DNA of 64,000 bases from contig JARFXQ010000008.1 in the NCBI GenBank assembly GCA_029194725.1, positions 1 through 64,000 on the forward strand. The letters run 5' to 3'. Under the pieces are notes generated by a model, which ran no database searches, was not told the origin of the DNA, and saw only the letters and a list, made by a program, of their open reading frames with translations. Source of the DNA: Nitrospira sp. (lineage in GTDB: Bacteria; Nitrospirota; Nitrospiria; Nitrospirales; Nitrospiraceae). Position 1 is the stretch's first letter; each line of letters opens with the position of its first letter. The position numbers were made by a program, and so were the translations under genes. Of the stretch, positions 44,589 through 53,191 are shown in pieces.

Positions 44589-45526
44589 GACGTGCAGCTC
44601 TCCGTGAAGGTAGCGGCTTCAAGTTTGATCACTTTGGTTCGGTCGATAAGATGGCCCGGCGTCTGGTGCAGAATGGCCGCGAGCAACTCCACCCCGTCGA
44701 CGAGTCGAGGGCCTGGGCGGCTGAAGAAGGATGCCGCATCAACGACGTAGAGATCCGTCTGCTGTTCGCAAGCCCGCCGCCATGCGGCACTGGTTGGTCC
44801 GATGCGCCTGAGCTCATTGACCGTCCCTTCGACGGAGTACCCGCAGGGCATTACAAGGATCACATCCGGGCGAGCGGCTTCGACGGCCTGCCAGGTCGTT
44901 TCATGCGATGGGACGTCTTGAGACCCAAGGACATTCCGGCCACCGGCCAGCTCAACCATTTCCGGAACCCAATGGCCTGCGACATAGAGAGGATCCAGCC
45001 ATTCAAGACATACTACTCGGGGGCGCGCGGGTGTCCTGCTGGTCTCTTCTCGCACGTGGTCAAGTCGACGACGGAGTTTCTGGATGAGTGCCCGTCCTTT
45101 CTCGAGTACTCCTGCCGCTTCGGCGATGCGCTCGATATCATCGAGCACACCGTCTAACCTCGTCGGGCTGAGTGTGAGTAGCTCGGGGCGATGTGAAAGC
45201 GAGTCGATCGCGCGCCTGAGCTGGCCCGGTGTGATCGAGCAAACGTGACAGAGGTCTTGCGTCAGAATAAGGTCCGGATTGGCTCGGTAAAGGGCGTCCT
45301 CGTTGAGTCGGTAAAGCCGCTGTCCTGACGCCACGAGCTCTTTGACCTGCCTGTCGATTTCCCTACCGGAGCTTCCGTCCTTTCCGACCATGGGTTCGAT
45401 CATGACGGGAATGTGTCGAACCGAGGCAGGATAGTCGCATTCGTGGCTGATGCCGACCAGTTGGTCGGCCAAATCGAGAGCGGCGATCACTTCTGTTGCT
45501 CCGGGGATGAGTGAGCAGATCCTCAT
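44585..45526 (-). CDS. BtuF-like cobalamin/siderophore-type substrate-binding protein
   Basis: 313 residues starting M-R-I-C-S-L-I-P-G-A-T-E-V, with V-G-I-S-H-E-C-D-Y-P, then D-L-I-L-T-Q-D-L-C-H-V-C and V-C-L-E-W-L-D-P-L-Y-V-A-G-H-W-V-P-E-M of the helical-backbone metal-receptor fold. No signal peptide, as in many BtuF-like proteins annotated as cobalamin-binding. It lies in the same operon as hpnD but shows no pathway link to hopanoids. ATG 45526 fits the conserved start. Confidence 0.82.
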   Translation of the reverse strand: MRICSLIPGATEVIAALDLADQLVGISHECDYPASVRHIPVMIEPMVGKDGSSGREIDRQVKELVASGQRLYRLNEDALYRANPDLILTQDLCHVCSITPGQLRRAIDSLSHRPELLTLSPTRLDGVLDDIERIAEAAGVLEKGRALIQKLRRRLDHVREETSRTPARPRVVCLEWLDPLYVAGHWVPEMVELAGGRNVLGSQDVPSHETTWQAVEAARPDVILVMPCGYSVEGTVNELRRIGPTSAAWRRACEQQTDLYVVDAASFFSRPGPRLVDGVELLAAILHQTPGHLIDRTKVIKLEAATFTESCTS

Positions 45527-45539
45527 CGTTGTCTCGGGT

Positions 45540-46223
45540 TCATGTCGGCCACAAGCGGGTGCGCAATTCTTCCAGGCGCGTTTCACCCAAACTATAGCTG
45601 ATTGCATCGGCCTCGTGAAGGTCTTGTAGGGTGTGCGTATTGGCTATCGCCAAGACCTTCATTCCCGCTGATCGTGCGGCTTGGATGCCAGGGCGTGAGT
45701 CTTCGATGGCCAAACAGGCATCCGGTGCAATCGGAGCGGCGGATTGTCGACGGTTCAGCCCGGCTAAGGCCTGCAGGAACGGTTCCGGATTTGGTTTGCC
45801 ACAGGTGACATCCTCCGCGCTGGTAATGTGACGAAACGCTTTTCGGATCCCGATCTGTTCCAGCACCAATTCAATCTCAGGGCGCAAGGCACCTGATGCG
45901 ATGGCGATGGGATAGGCGGCTGCGGCTTCTTCGACGAATTCTCTGACACCCGGAAAAATCACGAGGTGATCATTGATCGAGGTCAAATAAGCGGCAGCTT
46001 TTTTCACCATCAAGTCTTCGACGAGTGAGGGAGAGGCCGGCCGTCGATTGATTCGTAGTGCTTCCAGAATACATCCACGGTCGTCGAAGCCAAGATAGTC
46101 GGCGTAATAGTCTGCCTCGGTCAGAATGATCTGGATGTCTGCGAGTGTCCGGCGCAGACTTTCAAAATGAAGCGGCTCGGTATCGGCGATGACTCCGTCG
46201 AAGTCGAAGATCACTGCGCGCAT
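45540..46223 (-). CDS. HAD-superfamily hydrolase (beta-phosphoglucomutase-like)
   Basis: 227 residues. I-F-D-F-D-G-V-I-A-D-T is motif I with the nucleophile Asp. I-A-S-G is motif II, and the Lys lies near T-C-G-K-P-N-P-E-P-F. L-A-I-E-D-S-R-P-G-I-Q-A-A is the last acidic motif, as in phosphatases and phosphomutases of the PGMB group. ATG 46223 has AGGAA five bases upstream and starts directly at the catalytic strand. First gene of the hpn operon. Substrate unknown. Confidence 0.88.
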   Translation of the reverse strand: MRAVIFDFDGVIADTEPLHFESLRRTLADIQIILTEADYYADYLGFDDRGCILEALRINRRPASPSLVEDLMVKKAAAYLTSINDHLVIFPGVREFVEEAAAAYPIAIASGALRPEIELVLEQIGIRKAFRHITSAEDVTCGKPNPEPFLQALAGLNRRQSAAPIAPDACLAIEDSRPGIQAARSAGMKVLAIANTHTLQDLHEADAISYSLGETRLEELRTRLWPT

Positions 46224-46347
46224 GGATTCCTGAAGCTTGTGATGTTTCACCTACATGATGGAGGCGCGAACGGGCGGCATTATAGCATAGAGGGCGACGA
46301 TGTGGCCGCCGCCCCCTGTGCGTGGCGAGAGTCACGCAATCAGCAGA

Positions 46348-47109
46348 TCAAGGTTTCAATTTAAGTTGCTTCTCAGCCAGCCACCCTTTGGTGCCGAAGT
46401 CACTGCGCACGGAATAGACCCAGCCGTCGGCCTGCAGGTCGCCGTCGAGAATCGTGAGAGCGGTTCCCGGTGGAATGGACGGGCCCGGTCTTGTTCCTTC
46501 TGCATCCTGGTGAAGCACGATTTTTTCGCTGGGCGCGGCGGGATTCGGCAATACGTTCACCCGCTGGCCTTCGCTGAACAGCGGAGTCGGTGAAGCGGTG
46601 ACTGGTACTGTGGGAGATGGTGCTGGTTGCGGCGTGGCTTGTGCTGGGGCTGAGGTTGCCGGCATTGGCTGGGTCGATGGAGGAGCAGGAACAGGAGTCG
46701 TCATCGGCGCGGCAGCTTCCGGTACTTCGACTTGAGCTGCAGGGGGCGGAGTCGGGCTAGAGGCTTGAGGTTGAGCGGCCGGGACAGGTGGTGCCGGTTT
46801 TCGGGCAATAGGCGGCGGCGGTTGCGGGGCCGGCGATTCGCCGAGAAGAGGCCCGACATAGTCCATGATCATCTCCGGCTCCATCGCGACATAGGCGCCG
46901 GCGCCGATCAATACCAACAGTACTATCCACAGAAGAGGGCGCCCACTCGATTTCTTGGGCGGCTTCATGGGGGAAGGTGATCGAATCGTGGTTGTCTGTT
47001 CCAGCTCCTCTTCCGTGAATTCCAGATCCGGTTCCGGCTGACGAGCAAAAAATAGATTCCAATCTAGAGGACTGTCGACGAACGACGGACCTCTCGCGAT
47101 AGCAAACAT
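46348..47109 (-). CDS. Membrane-anchored protein with Pro-rich linker and SH3-like domain
   Basis: 253 residues. A cytoplasmic part of about 60 residues is followed by one membrane helix (L-L-W-I-V-L-L-V-L-I-G-A-G-A-Y), a long Pro/Ala linker, and a C-terminal bacterial SH3-like domain (G-Q-R-V-N-V-L-P-N-P, then D-F-G-T-K-G-W-L-A-E). Such domains bind cell-wall peptides. GGAGG precedes ATG 47109. Exact role unknown. Confidence 0.75.
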   Translation of the reverse strand: MFAIARGPSFVDSPLDWNLFFARQPEPDLEFTEEELEQTTTIRSPSPMKPPKKSSGRPLLWIVLLVLIGAGAYVAMEPEMIMDYVGPLLGESPAPQPPPPIARKPAPPVPAAQPQASSPTPPPAAQVEVPEAAAPMTTPVPAPPSTQPMPATSAPAQATPQPAPSPTVPVTASPTPLFSEGQRVNVLPNPAAPSEKIVLHQDAEGTRPGPSIPPGTALTILDGDLQADGWVYSVRSDFGTKGWLAEKQLKLKP

Positions 47110-47396
47110 CGAGCACCTCCCTCCAGCGGACAGCGTCATAGAATCTGAAAAGGTACTTATCACCAAGGCGAGGGCCTGTCAATTTTGTAGACGCTTTTGA
47201 CAGCTGTATTCGATGCGGGCTGGCAGTCGACAGGGTTGAACGCGAGAGCAGAACAGGACTTGACACTCTCGACTGCCGGAGTGATAAACGGTCGACGCGT
47301 TGCGGCCCAAGTTTGTCGATCAGTAGGAAGGCGAAGAGCGCTCGGGCCTCTTGCATGTCTGTTGACGCGGCAGGCACAATGCGATGATCAACGATC
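47110..47396. other. Divergent intergenic region, about 290 bases
   Basis: Separates the SH3-like gene from yjbQ on the other strand, so promoters for both must lie here. I see no clear boxes. Confidence 0.4.
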
Positions 47397-47810
47397 ATGA
47401 AGTCCTACCGTGAAGAACTCTGGTTTGAGACAAAGACCAGACGGGCCTACATCAATATCACGCCCCAGGTGGAGGCTGTGGTAAAGAAGAGCGGAGTACG
47501 GGAAGGCTTCGTACTGGTGAACGCCATGCACATCACGTCCAGTGTGTACATCAATGACGATGAGTCCGGCCTCATACAAGACTATGACGATTTCCTGGAA
47601 CGGCTCGCTCCTCAGGAGGCGGTGTATCGGCATAACGACACAGGTGAAGACAACGGTGATGCTCATCTCAAGCGACAAGTGATGGGGCGAGAGGTCGTCG
47701 TCGCGCTCACGGAGGGAAAACTCGACTTTGGTCCTTGGGAGCGTATTTTTTACGGCGAGTTCGACGGACGTCGTCGTAAGCGAGTTCTCGTGAAGATTAT
47801 CGGAGAATAG
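47397..47810 (+). CDS. yjbQ: YjbQ family protein (UPF0047)
   Basis: 137 residues: N-I-T-P-Q-V, the [13 protein letters not shown] loop and [16 protein letters not shown] with its conserved His and Asp residues. The family has been linked to secondary thiamine-phosphate synthase activity; its main role is not settled. Start ATG 47397. Confidence 0.92.
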   Translation: MKSYREELWFETKTRRAYINITPQVEAVVKKSGVREGFVLVNAMHITSSVYINDDESGLIQDYDDFLERLAPQEAVYRHNDTGEDNGDAHLKRQVMGREVVVALTEGKLDFGPWERIFYGEFDGRRRKRVLVKIIGE

Positions 47811-47941
47811 GAACGTGCATCGATCAGTGTGTGGCCAGTCGCGAGTAATCGTCTTGGCGCTTGCATGGGTAGGAAAAGTTTGGCAACATGCTTTCGGAAT
47901 TATCGAACCGTGACCATCGGCTCGTACAGTAGGGAGTTTCG

Positions 47942-48955
47942 ATGTTAGGCTGGTCTCGCCCCGATCCACTCACACGGGACCTGATTCATCTCATCAATGC
48001 TCGTCGTCACGATCATGGCGACAGCGATGATGCGATCGATACCTTGCAGGCGTTTCTCGAACAGGGACGGGAGCACGATCTCCTGACCGTGCTGGCGGCG
48101 CTCGACGAAGAGATGGCCGAATGGCTATTCGATCGAGTCGCCGAGGCAAGCTGTACATTGCTGCTGGATGGACAGCACGACGAAAAGCCGGCTTATGCGA
48201 CGATGGCTGCGCTTGAGCTTCCACTGCAGGCAAACTTAACCCCCCCACTCAAGCTGAAGATTGATCCGATCGCCACTGCCGATCTCCTGCATAAGTACCT
48301 CCAACTCCCTGCTGGAACGGTTGTTCGTGTGGAATCGCGCCTCTTGACCGATGCCACACTGGAAATGTTGAGTCTTCAATCGCTCCATGACCACCTTGTG
48401 ACGGTCGCAGATTCCAGCCATGTCCAATCTGTGGCGGCGCGCTTGCTTCCTCCTGTCGAAAATACCGCGTTCCTTCTGTTTGAACTGATCGGCGCTCCGG
48501 ATCCTGGGTTGCCCGATGCGTGGGAGGATCGGCAGCGTCGTGAGGTTCTTGAGGTGCTGAAGAAGCAATGTCCCGAACTGGCATGTGCGCCGGATACGAT
48601 TGAGGCCCCGGTATACGCTGCCTATGCCATGTTCGACGCGCAGAATGCAGTGCGCCTCCATCACCTTGCCGATGAGACCGCCGCTGTGTGGAGGGAACTG
48701 GATCCGCTGGTGAGGTCTCGCACCATCGTGCACCTCCACACACAATGTGGAAATGGGGTCTACATGCCTGTGTGGACCGATCTCTTCGATCCGGAGCTTC
48801 CGGACGAACATGGCCCTGCCTGGACTTCTCCCGATGTCTGGGTCTTCACCGCCGATCTGCCGATTGAATGGCCGGGTGAGATGTTGACCAACCGGTTATT
48901 GGCAGAAGGTTGTACCAGGTTCGAGAACCACATCGTCGAAACCCCGGACAACTAG
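47942..48955 (+). CDS. Hypothetical protein, about 340 residues
   Basis: 337 residues, soluble, helix-rich and acidic, without signal peptide or membrane segment. The sequence D-L-L-T-V-L-A-A-L-D-E-E-M-A-E-W-L-F-D suggests helical-repeat packing. No family recognised. A single free-standing gene. Confidence 0.7.
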   Translation: MLGWSRPDPLTRDLIHLINARRHDHGDSDDAIDTLQAFLEQGREHDLLTVLAALDEEMAEWLFDRVAEASCTLLLDGQHDEKPAYATMAALELPLQANLTPPLKLKIDPIATADLLHKYLQLPAGTVVRVESRLLTDATLEMLSLQSLHDHLVTVADSSHVQSVAARLLPPVENTAFLLFELIGAPDPGLPDAWEDRQRREVLEVLKKQCPELACAPDTIEAPVYAAYAMFDAQNAVRLHHLADETAAVWRELDPLVRSRTIVHLHTQCGNGVYMPVWTDLFDPELPDEHGPAWTSPDVWVFTADLPIEWPGEMLTNRLLAEGCTRFENHIVETPDN

Positions 48956-49017
48956 TGCTATCCACTCCTGCCTTGTCTTTATCGTGAATCTTTCGACCTA
49001 GCCGTTCGGTCACCGGC

Positions 49018-49692
49018 ATGGTCTTGCATGAAACTCCGGTTTCGATGATTTTCCTGCAACTTTATTCTATCCTCACCGCAATGAAGACTCCTCACACTCA
49101 GGAACGATCCGGAAAAGCCGTCACGAACTCCATCTCAGGGGTGGGGTTGATTCTAGTCTGGACCATCATCTGGGCACATTTCCCATCGAAGGAAGAACTC
49201 TTTTCTGTGCAACCGGCCTCATCGAGCGATGAAACGCAGCGCGTACCTCAGCTCGACCTGACGATCCCAGGCATGGTCAGCCCACCTGCCGAACGTTCGG
49301 CGAGAACGACAGACTCGTCAGATATGAGCACTCTAGGTGGATTGTCTGTTCCGCAGGACAGGCGTGCCAGGGAAGTCGCAGAAGTGAAGTGTGAGGCCGA
49401 AGTCCAGCGGTACTGCCCCGATTCTCTGGCGGATGAAGATCGGCGGCGTTGCGCGATACAACGCCTCAAGCGGTTGGATGTGCCATGTCGAGAGATCGTC
49501 CGTCAACGACTGGTACGCTGGAGAGAAGCTGAGGGATACAAGCTTGCCTGCGTCGAAGATGTGAAGCGGTTCTGTCTGACAGTGCAACCTGGTGACGGTC
49601 GTATGCTGCAATGTTTGCAGGAACACGAACAGGATCTCTCAGAACGTTGTTATCACAGCTTACCGAAAGGCCGCCTTCAGTATCGAAACTGA
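49018..49692 (+). CDS. Membrane-anchored Cys-rich (GLG1-like) repeat protein
   Basis: 224 residues. A hydrophobic segment near residues 40-52 (S-G-V-G-L-I-L-V-W-T-I-I-W) is followed by a linker and then two Cys-rich repeats: C-E-A-E-V-Q-R-Y-C-P and C-V-E-D-V-K-R-F-C, with later Cys and C-L-Q-E-H. This pattern is the cysteine-rich GLG1 repeat also found in bacterial exported proteins. ATG 49081 is an alternative start; neither has a good ribosome site. Confidence 0.65.
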   Translation: MVLHETPVSMIFLQLYSILTAMKTPHTQERSGKAVTNSISGVGLILVWTIIWAHFPSKEELFSVQPASSSDETQRVPQLDLTIPGMVSPPAERSARTTDSSDMSTLGGLSVPQDRRAREVAEVKCEAEVQRYCPDSLADEDRRRCAIQRLKRLDVPCREIVRQRLVRWREAEGYKLACVEDVKRFCLTVQPGDGRMLQCLQEHEQDLSERCYHSLPKGRLQYRN

Positions 49693-49833
49693 AGATTCGT
49701 ACAACACCATGGGCCGCCCAGCTTGGCTTGTGTTGCGTTCAACCTCACAGTGCACGATTCATAGCAGGTGACCGAATAGGGTCGATCGGAACGCGAAACT
49801 CCAGTGGAGATTTCAGAGACCCAACACATGTAG

Positions 49834-51231
49834 TTACGCGGCCAATCCTTCGAGGCAGGACCGAAGTTCCACGGCGAACTCACCGGCGCGGCGATAGCGG
49901 TGGACCGGGTCTTTGTGCAACGCTCGATCAAGGGCCTCCTTTATGGCAGGAGGGAGATCAGGCCTGATCGCTTTCACGCTGAGATGCGGTGTGTGAGCGA
50001 TGGCAAACAGTAGTGCCGAGACGTTATCAGCAATAAAGGGTGGGCGACCGGTCAGGAGTTCGAACATGACGACGGCTAGCGAAAAAATATCTGATCGACC
50101 ATCCACCTTCTTCCCGGCAATCTGTTCGGGGGACATGTACATGGGAGTTCCCATCACGATATTCGTCTGAGTTTTCGATGACGTCGCCATCTTGGCGATG
50201 CCGAAGTCCATGATCTTGACGACCCTATCGGTGGTCAGCATGATGTTCGCCGGTTTGATGTCGCGATGCACTACGCCCTGCTGATGAGCATAGTCCATCG
50301 CTTCGGCGACGGTTGCCAGTATCGAGATCACTTTGTCGAGCGCCAGGAGATTCGGTTTTCGTGACCATTGCGTGAGCGTGGTGCCCTGGAGGAGTTCCAT
50401 GGCGATATAGCCGAGGTCGTTTTCTTCACCTGCGTCGAAAATCGTGACGATATTGGAGTGAGACAATCGTCCGGTCGATTCGGCCTCCCGAAAGAACCGA
50501 GCCTTCACTTCCTGCAGTTTATCGCGGTCGGCTATCTCGCCGAGTCGCATGGTCTTGATCGCCACGAATCGTTGGATCGTCGGGTCCTTCCCAAGATACA
50601 CCACTCCCATCGAGCCTCGTCCCAGCTCCTTTAACACCTTGTATCGGCCGAGTGTGCCGGGTGGACTATTTTCTGTGCTGAGGATCTGCGCTGCGCTCTC
50701 GGGCTGGCTGCTTTGTTGTGCAGGGTCGATTTCGTCGGCATCTTCGGTCTGGGCGGCCGGTACTTGGCGCCGAGCCGATGACACAGGTCTCACAAAGAAA
50801 CGGTGAAGGGCATCGAGGTGCAGAAGCCATGTGGTTGTGATCCAGACTCCGACCAGCATCAATGACGCAGCGTAGGCCTTGCTATATCCTATGGGTCCGA
50901 CAGGATCGAGAAGCGAAAGCCCGGCAACCCGTAGACTCTTATCCATCACGATCACAATGAACAGGGTTGTGATCGGAAGGATCAGTTGGCGGAGAAACGA
51001 GAAACCTCGTCCGTTGTCCGGCATCCGTCGGAATGCGCGGAGCGAAAGAATGCAAAGAGCGAGCAGTCCCACTCCTTCAACGATGAGGCGAATGGTTTGG
51101 GAAGTTGTCAGACCGAACAACATGAGAGGAAAGGACTGCGCCACCGGCAGTTTGCTCAAGACGGGTCCGGCAAAGAGCGCAACCAGTGTGACAAGTATAT
51201 ATTGAATGGCCCAGCTCGACGCGTTGATCAT
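49834..51231 (-). CDS. Ser/Thr protein kinase with N-terminal membrane domain
   Basis: 465 residues. About four membrane helices occupy residues 1-140. A linker is then followed by a Hanks-type kinase: G-R-G-S-M-G-V-V-Y (Gly loop), V-A-I-K-T-M (catalytic Lys), H-R-D-I-K-P-A-N (catalytic loop), D-F-G-I-A-K (DFG). All key residues are present, so it should be active. The membrane part may sense an envelope signal. No PASTA repeats are seen. Confidence 0.93.
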   Translation of the reverse strand: MINASSWAIQYILVTLVALFAGPVLSKLPVAQSFPLMLFGLTTSQTIRLIVEGVGLLALCILSLRAFRRMPDNGRGFSFLRQLILPITTLFIVIVMDKSLRVAGLSLLDPVGPIGYSKAYAASLMLVGVWITTTWLLHLDALHRFFVRPVSSARRQVPAAQTEDADEIDPAQQSSQPESAAQILSTENSPPGTLGRYKVLKELGRGSMGVVYLGKDPTIQRFVAIKTMRLGEIADRDKLQEVKARFFREAESTGRLSHSNIVTIFDAGEENDLGYIAMELLQGTTLTQWSRKPNLLALDKVISILATVAEAMDYAHQQGVVHRDIKPANIMLTTDRVVKIMDFGIAKMATSSKTQTNIVMGTPMYMSPEQIAGKKVDGRSDIFSLAVVMFELLTGRPPFIADNVSALLFAIAHTPHLSVKAIRPDLPPAIKEALDRALHKDPVHRYRRAGEFAVELRSCLEGLAA

Positions 51232-51320
51232 GGATGATGAGATCAGAAGAAGCTAATCAGAGTCTAACGGATCCCGAAGAGGAGTCAATGGATTGGGAGA
51301 AATATACTGAGGATACTGCG

Positions 51321-52169
51321 CTAGAATTGCCCGGTGGCTTCCTTCATTTTTGGAAGTAGGGTGGGTGGAACGTGCAATGTGCCCTTACCGATACCGACTT
51401 CGATGTCGGGTTTCGTGAGACCATGAAAGTCGCTTCCACCGGTGACCAGTAGGCCGAGCTGTTGAGCCAGGTTGAGGTATTCTCGGGTCTGTCGAGCAGC
51501 ATGGGTACTATAGTAGACCTCGACACCGTCGAGTCCCTCGGCTTTGAGCTGTCGAACCAGATCAACCAGAGAATGGCCTTCAAGCTTGACCCATGTCGGG
51601 TGGGCCAGAACGGCAAGTCCTCGAGCTGCTTTGATCCAGCTGATTGCTTCGGCTGGGCTCGGGAGCTCCCGAGGAACATAGGCCGGTTTACCTTCGGCAA
51701 GGAAGCGATCAAAGGCCTCTTTCGCGGAAGCGACGACGTGCTTGTCCATTAAGACACGGGCGATATGCGGTCTGCCGATCGAATCGGTGCCGGCGAGTGC
51801 ACGGACTTCGTCATATGTAATGTCGATCCCGAGGGTCTGTAATCGTTCGATGATCCGAGGGTTTCGGCGGTGGCGACTTTCTCGCAGGGTCCTCAGGCGC
51901 TCAAGCAAATCGAAGTCCTGCCAATCAAGAAAATACCCAAGAATGTGCAACTCGGAGTCGTCGGCAAACGAGCTGATTTCCACTCCGGGTATGATTTCGA
52001 TTCCGCACTGTTGTCCTGTCGTAAAGGCTTCGGCGATACCCGTCGTGATGTCGTGATCGGTGATCGCCAAGGCTGTCACCCCCGCGAGGTGTGCCATGTT
52101 CACCACCTCGGTAGGCGTGCAACTCCCGTCGGAGTGGGTGGTATGCAGATGAAGGTCTAGACGGCTCAT
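51321..52169 (-). CDS. PHP-domain phosphoesterase (YciV/RNase AM-like)
   Basis: 282 residues. D-L-H-L-H-T-T-H-S-D-G-S (metal ligands), A-I-T-D-H-D, G-V-E-I-S-S-F, L-A-H-P-T and G-S-D-F-H-G form the complete PHP metal centre. Such proteins are 3'-5' or 5'-3' exonucleases or nucleoside-phosphate phosphatases. It overlaps the stop of the FolB fusion gene upstream. Confidence 0.9.
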   Translation of the reverse strand: MSRLDLHLHTTHSDGSCTPTEVVNMAHLAGVTALAITDHDITTGIAEAFTTGQQCGIEIIPGVEISSFADDSELHILGYFLDWQDFDLLERLRTLRESRHRRNPRIIERLQTLGIDITYDEVRALAGTDSIGRPHIARVLMDKHVVASAKEAFDRFLAEGKPAYVPRELPSPAEAISWIKAARGLAVLAHPTWVKLEGHSLVDLVRQLKAEGLDGVEVYYSTHAARQTREYLNLAQQLGLLVTGGSDFHGLTKPDIEVGIGKGTLHVPPTLLPKMKEATGQF

Positions 52170-53107
52170 GTCGATGGTCCTGAGGTTAAGGGTTTCTGTG
52201 CCGCAAGTTGGGCCGTGTAGACGGAGTCCAACTCGTTCGTTCTTTCGTGGAGCCCTTCGTCATAATGGAGAACGCGGAGGCCAGGTGTGAGGCTCAAGAG
52301 TTCACAGGGCGCAAGGCAAAACTCCCGACGCTTTGGATGTTGGTGCCGGACGTGGTTGTCGATGGTAAAGGTTTCATACAACAAGACACCGCCGGGCTTC
52401 AACGCGTCGATGAGATAGGGGAGGAGCGGTCGGTTCAGGTAAAAGAAGATGAGAATGACATCGTATGTTTCATGCCCGAGATTCGGCCCCCACGGCGGCG
52501 ACTGTTCCAAATCAAGCACTCGAGAACTGATACCGGAGAGATGTCGTGTTCGGGCGACGGCAGAAAGTTGTGTGAGGGCCTGTTCATCGCGATCGACGGC
52601 TTCGACCTGGTACCCCAGCGAGGCGAGGAACAACGCGTGACGTCCGCTGCCGGAAGCTACGTCGAGGACCTTCCCTTTGGGAAGACGATGAAGTTGTTGG
52701 ATGAGAAACTGGGCCGGTGGTGGATCAGCGCGGACAACCTGCTGCGCGAGCCTTGTGCGTTCGATGCAGATCCCGACGGAGCGGGTGACGAAGGAAATCG
52801 GGGGATGCAACTTCCGCAGCCACAGTTTGACGCGACTGATCGGGAATTCATCGAACAGGGCTGCCAGGAGTCGTTCCCCCAGGGTTTCCAGCAGCTGAGA
52901 CTCTTGAACGGTTCCAATGTCGATGACCAGCTGAGCCACTTTCGCATAATCGATCGTGTGGACAAGATCGTCGGACAACCCTGCCGCACTCAGGCGACAA
53001 TCCAATTCTAAATCGACAGCAAGGGGTTGGGGGCGAGTGCGTTCCTCGGGCGTCACGCCGCAACGGCCGCGAAACTCCAATTGTTCGATCACGATCTGTC
53101 CACCCAT
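52166..53107 (-). CDS. folB: Fusion: dihydroneopterin aldolase (FolB) and SAM methyltransferase
   Basis: 313 residues in two domains. Residues 1-120 are FolB-like: I-V-I-E-Q-L-E-F-R-G-R-C-G-V-T-P-E-E-R, then T-I-D-Y-A-K-V, and V-G-I-C-I-E-R at the end of the domain. From about residue 145 there is a TehB-type methyltransferase: V-L-D-V-A-S-G-S-G-R-H-A-L, V-D-R-D and L-K-P-G-G-V-L-L-Y. FolB cleaves dihydroneopterin in folate synthesis. The fused methyltransferase has no obvious place in the pathway. ATG 53107 chosen; an upstream start at 53143 is possible. Confidence 0.85.
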   Translation of the reverse strand: MGGQIVIEQLEFRGRCGVTPEERTRPQPLAVDLELDCRLSAAGLSDDLVHTIDYAKVAQLVIDIGTVQESQLLETLGERLLAALFDEFPISRVKLWLRKLHPPISFVTRSVGICIERTRLAQQVVRADPPPAQFLIQQLHRLPKGKVLDVASGSGRHALFLASLGYQVEAVDRDEQALTQLSAVARTRHLSGISSRVLDLEQSPPWGPNLGHETYDVILIFFYLNRPLLPYLIDALKPGGVLLYETFTIDNHVRHQHPKRREFCLAPCELLSLTPGLRVLHYDEGLHERTNELDSVYTAQLAAQKPLTSGPST

Positions 53108-53191
53108 TGAGGCATTGTCGAGGATCGGATTTCGGGCTGTCAAGCGAGGAAGGGTGATAGGCTGGGGGTGGCAGACGCGCCGGCTACGATG

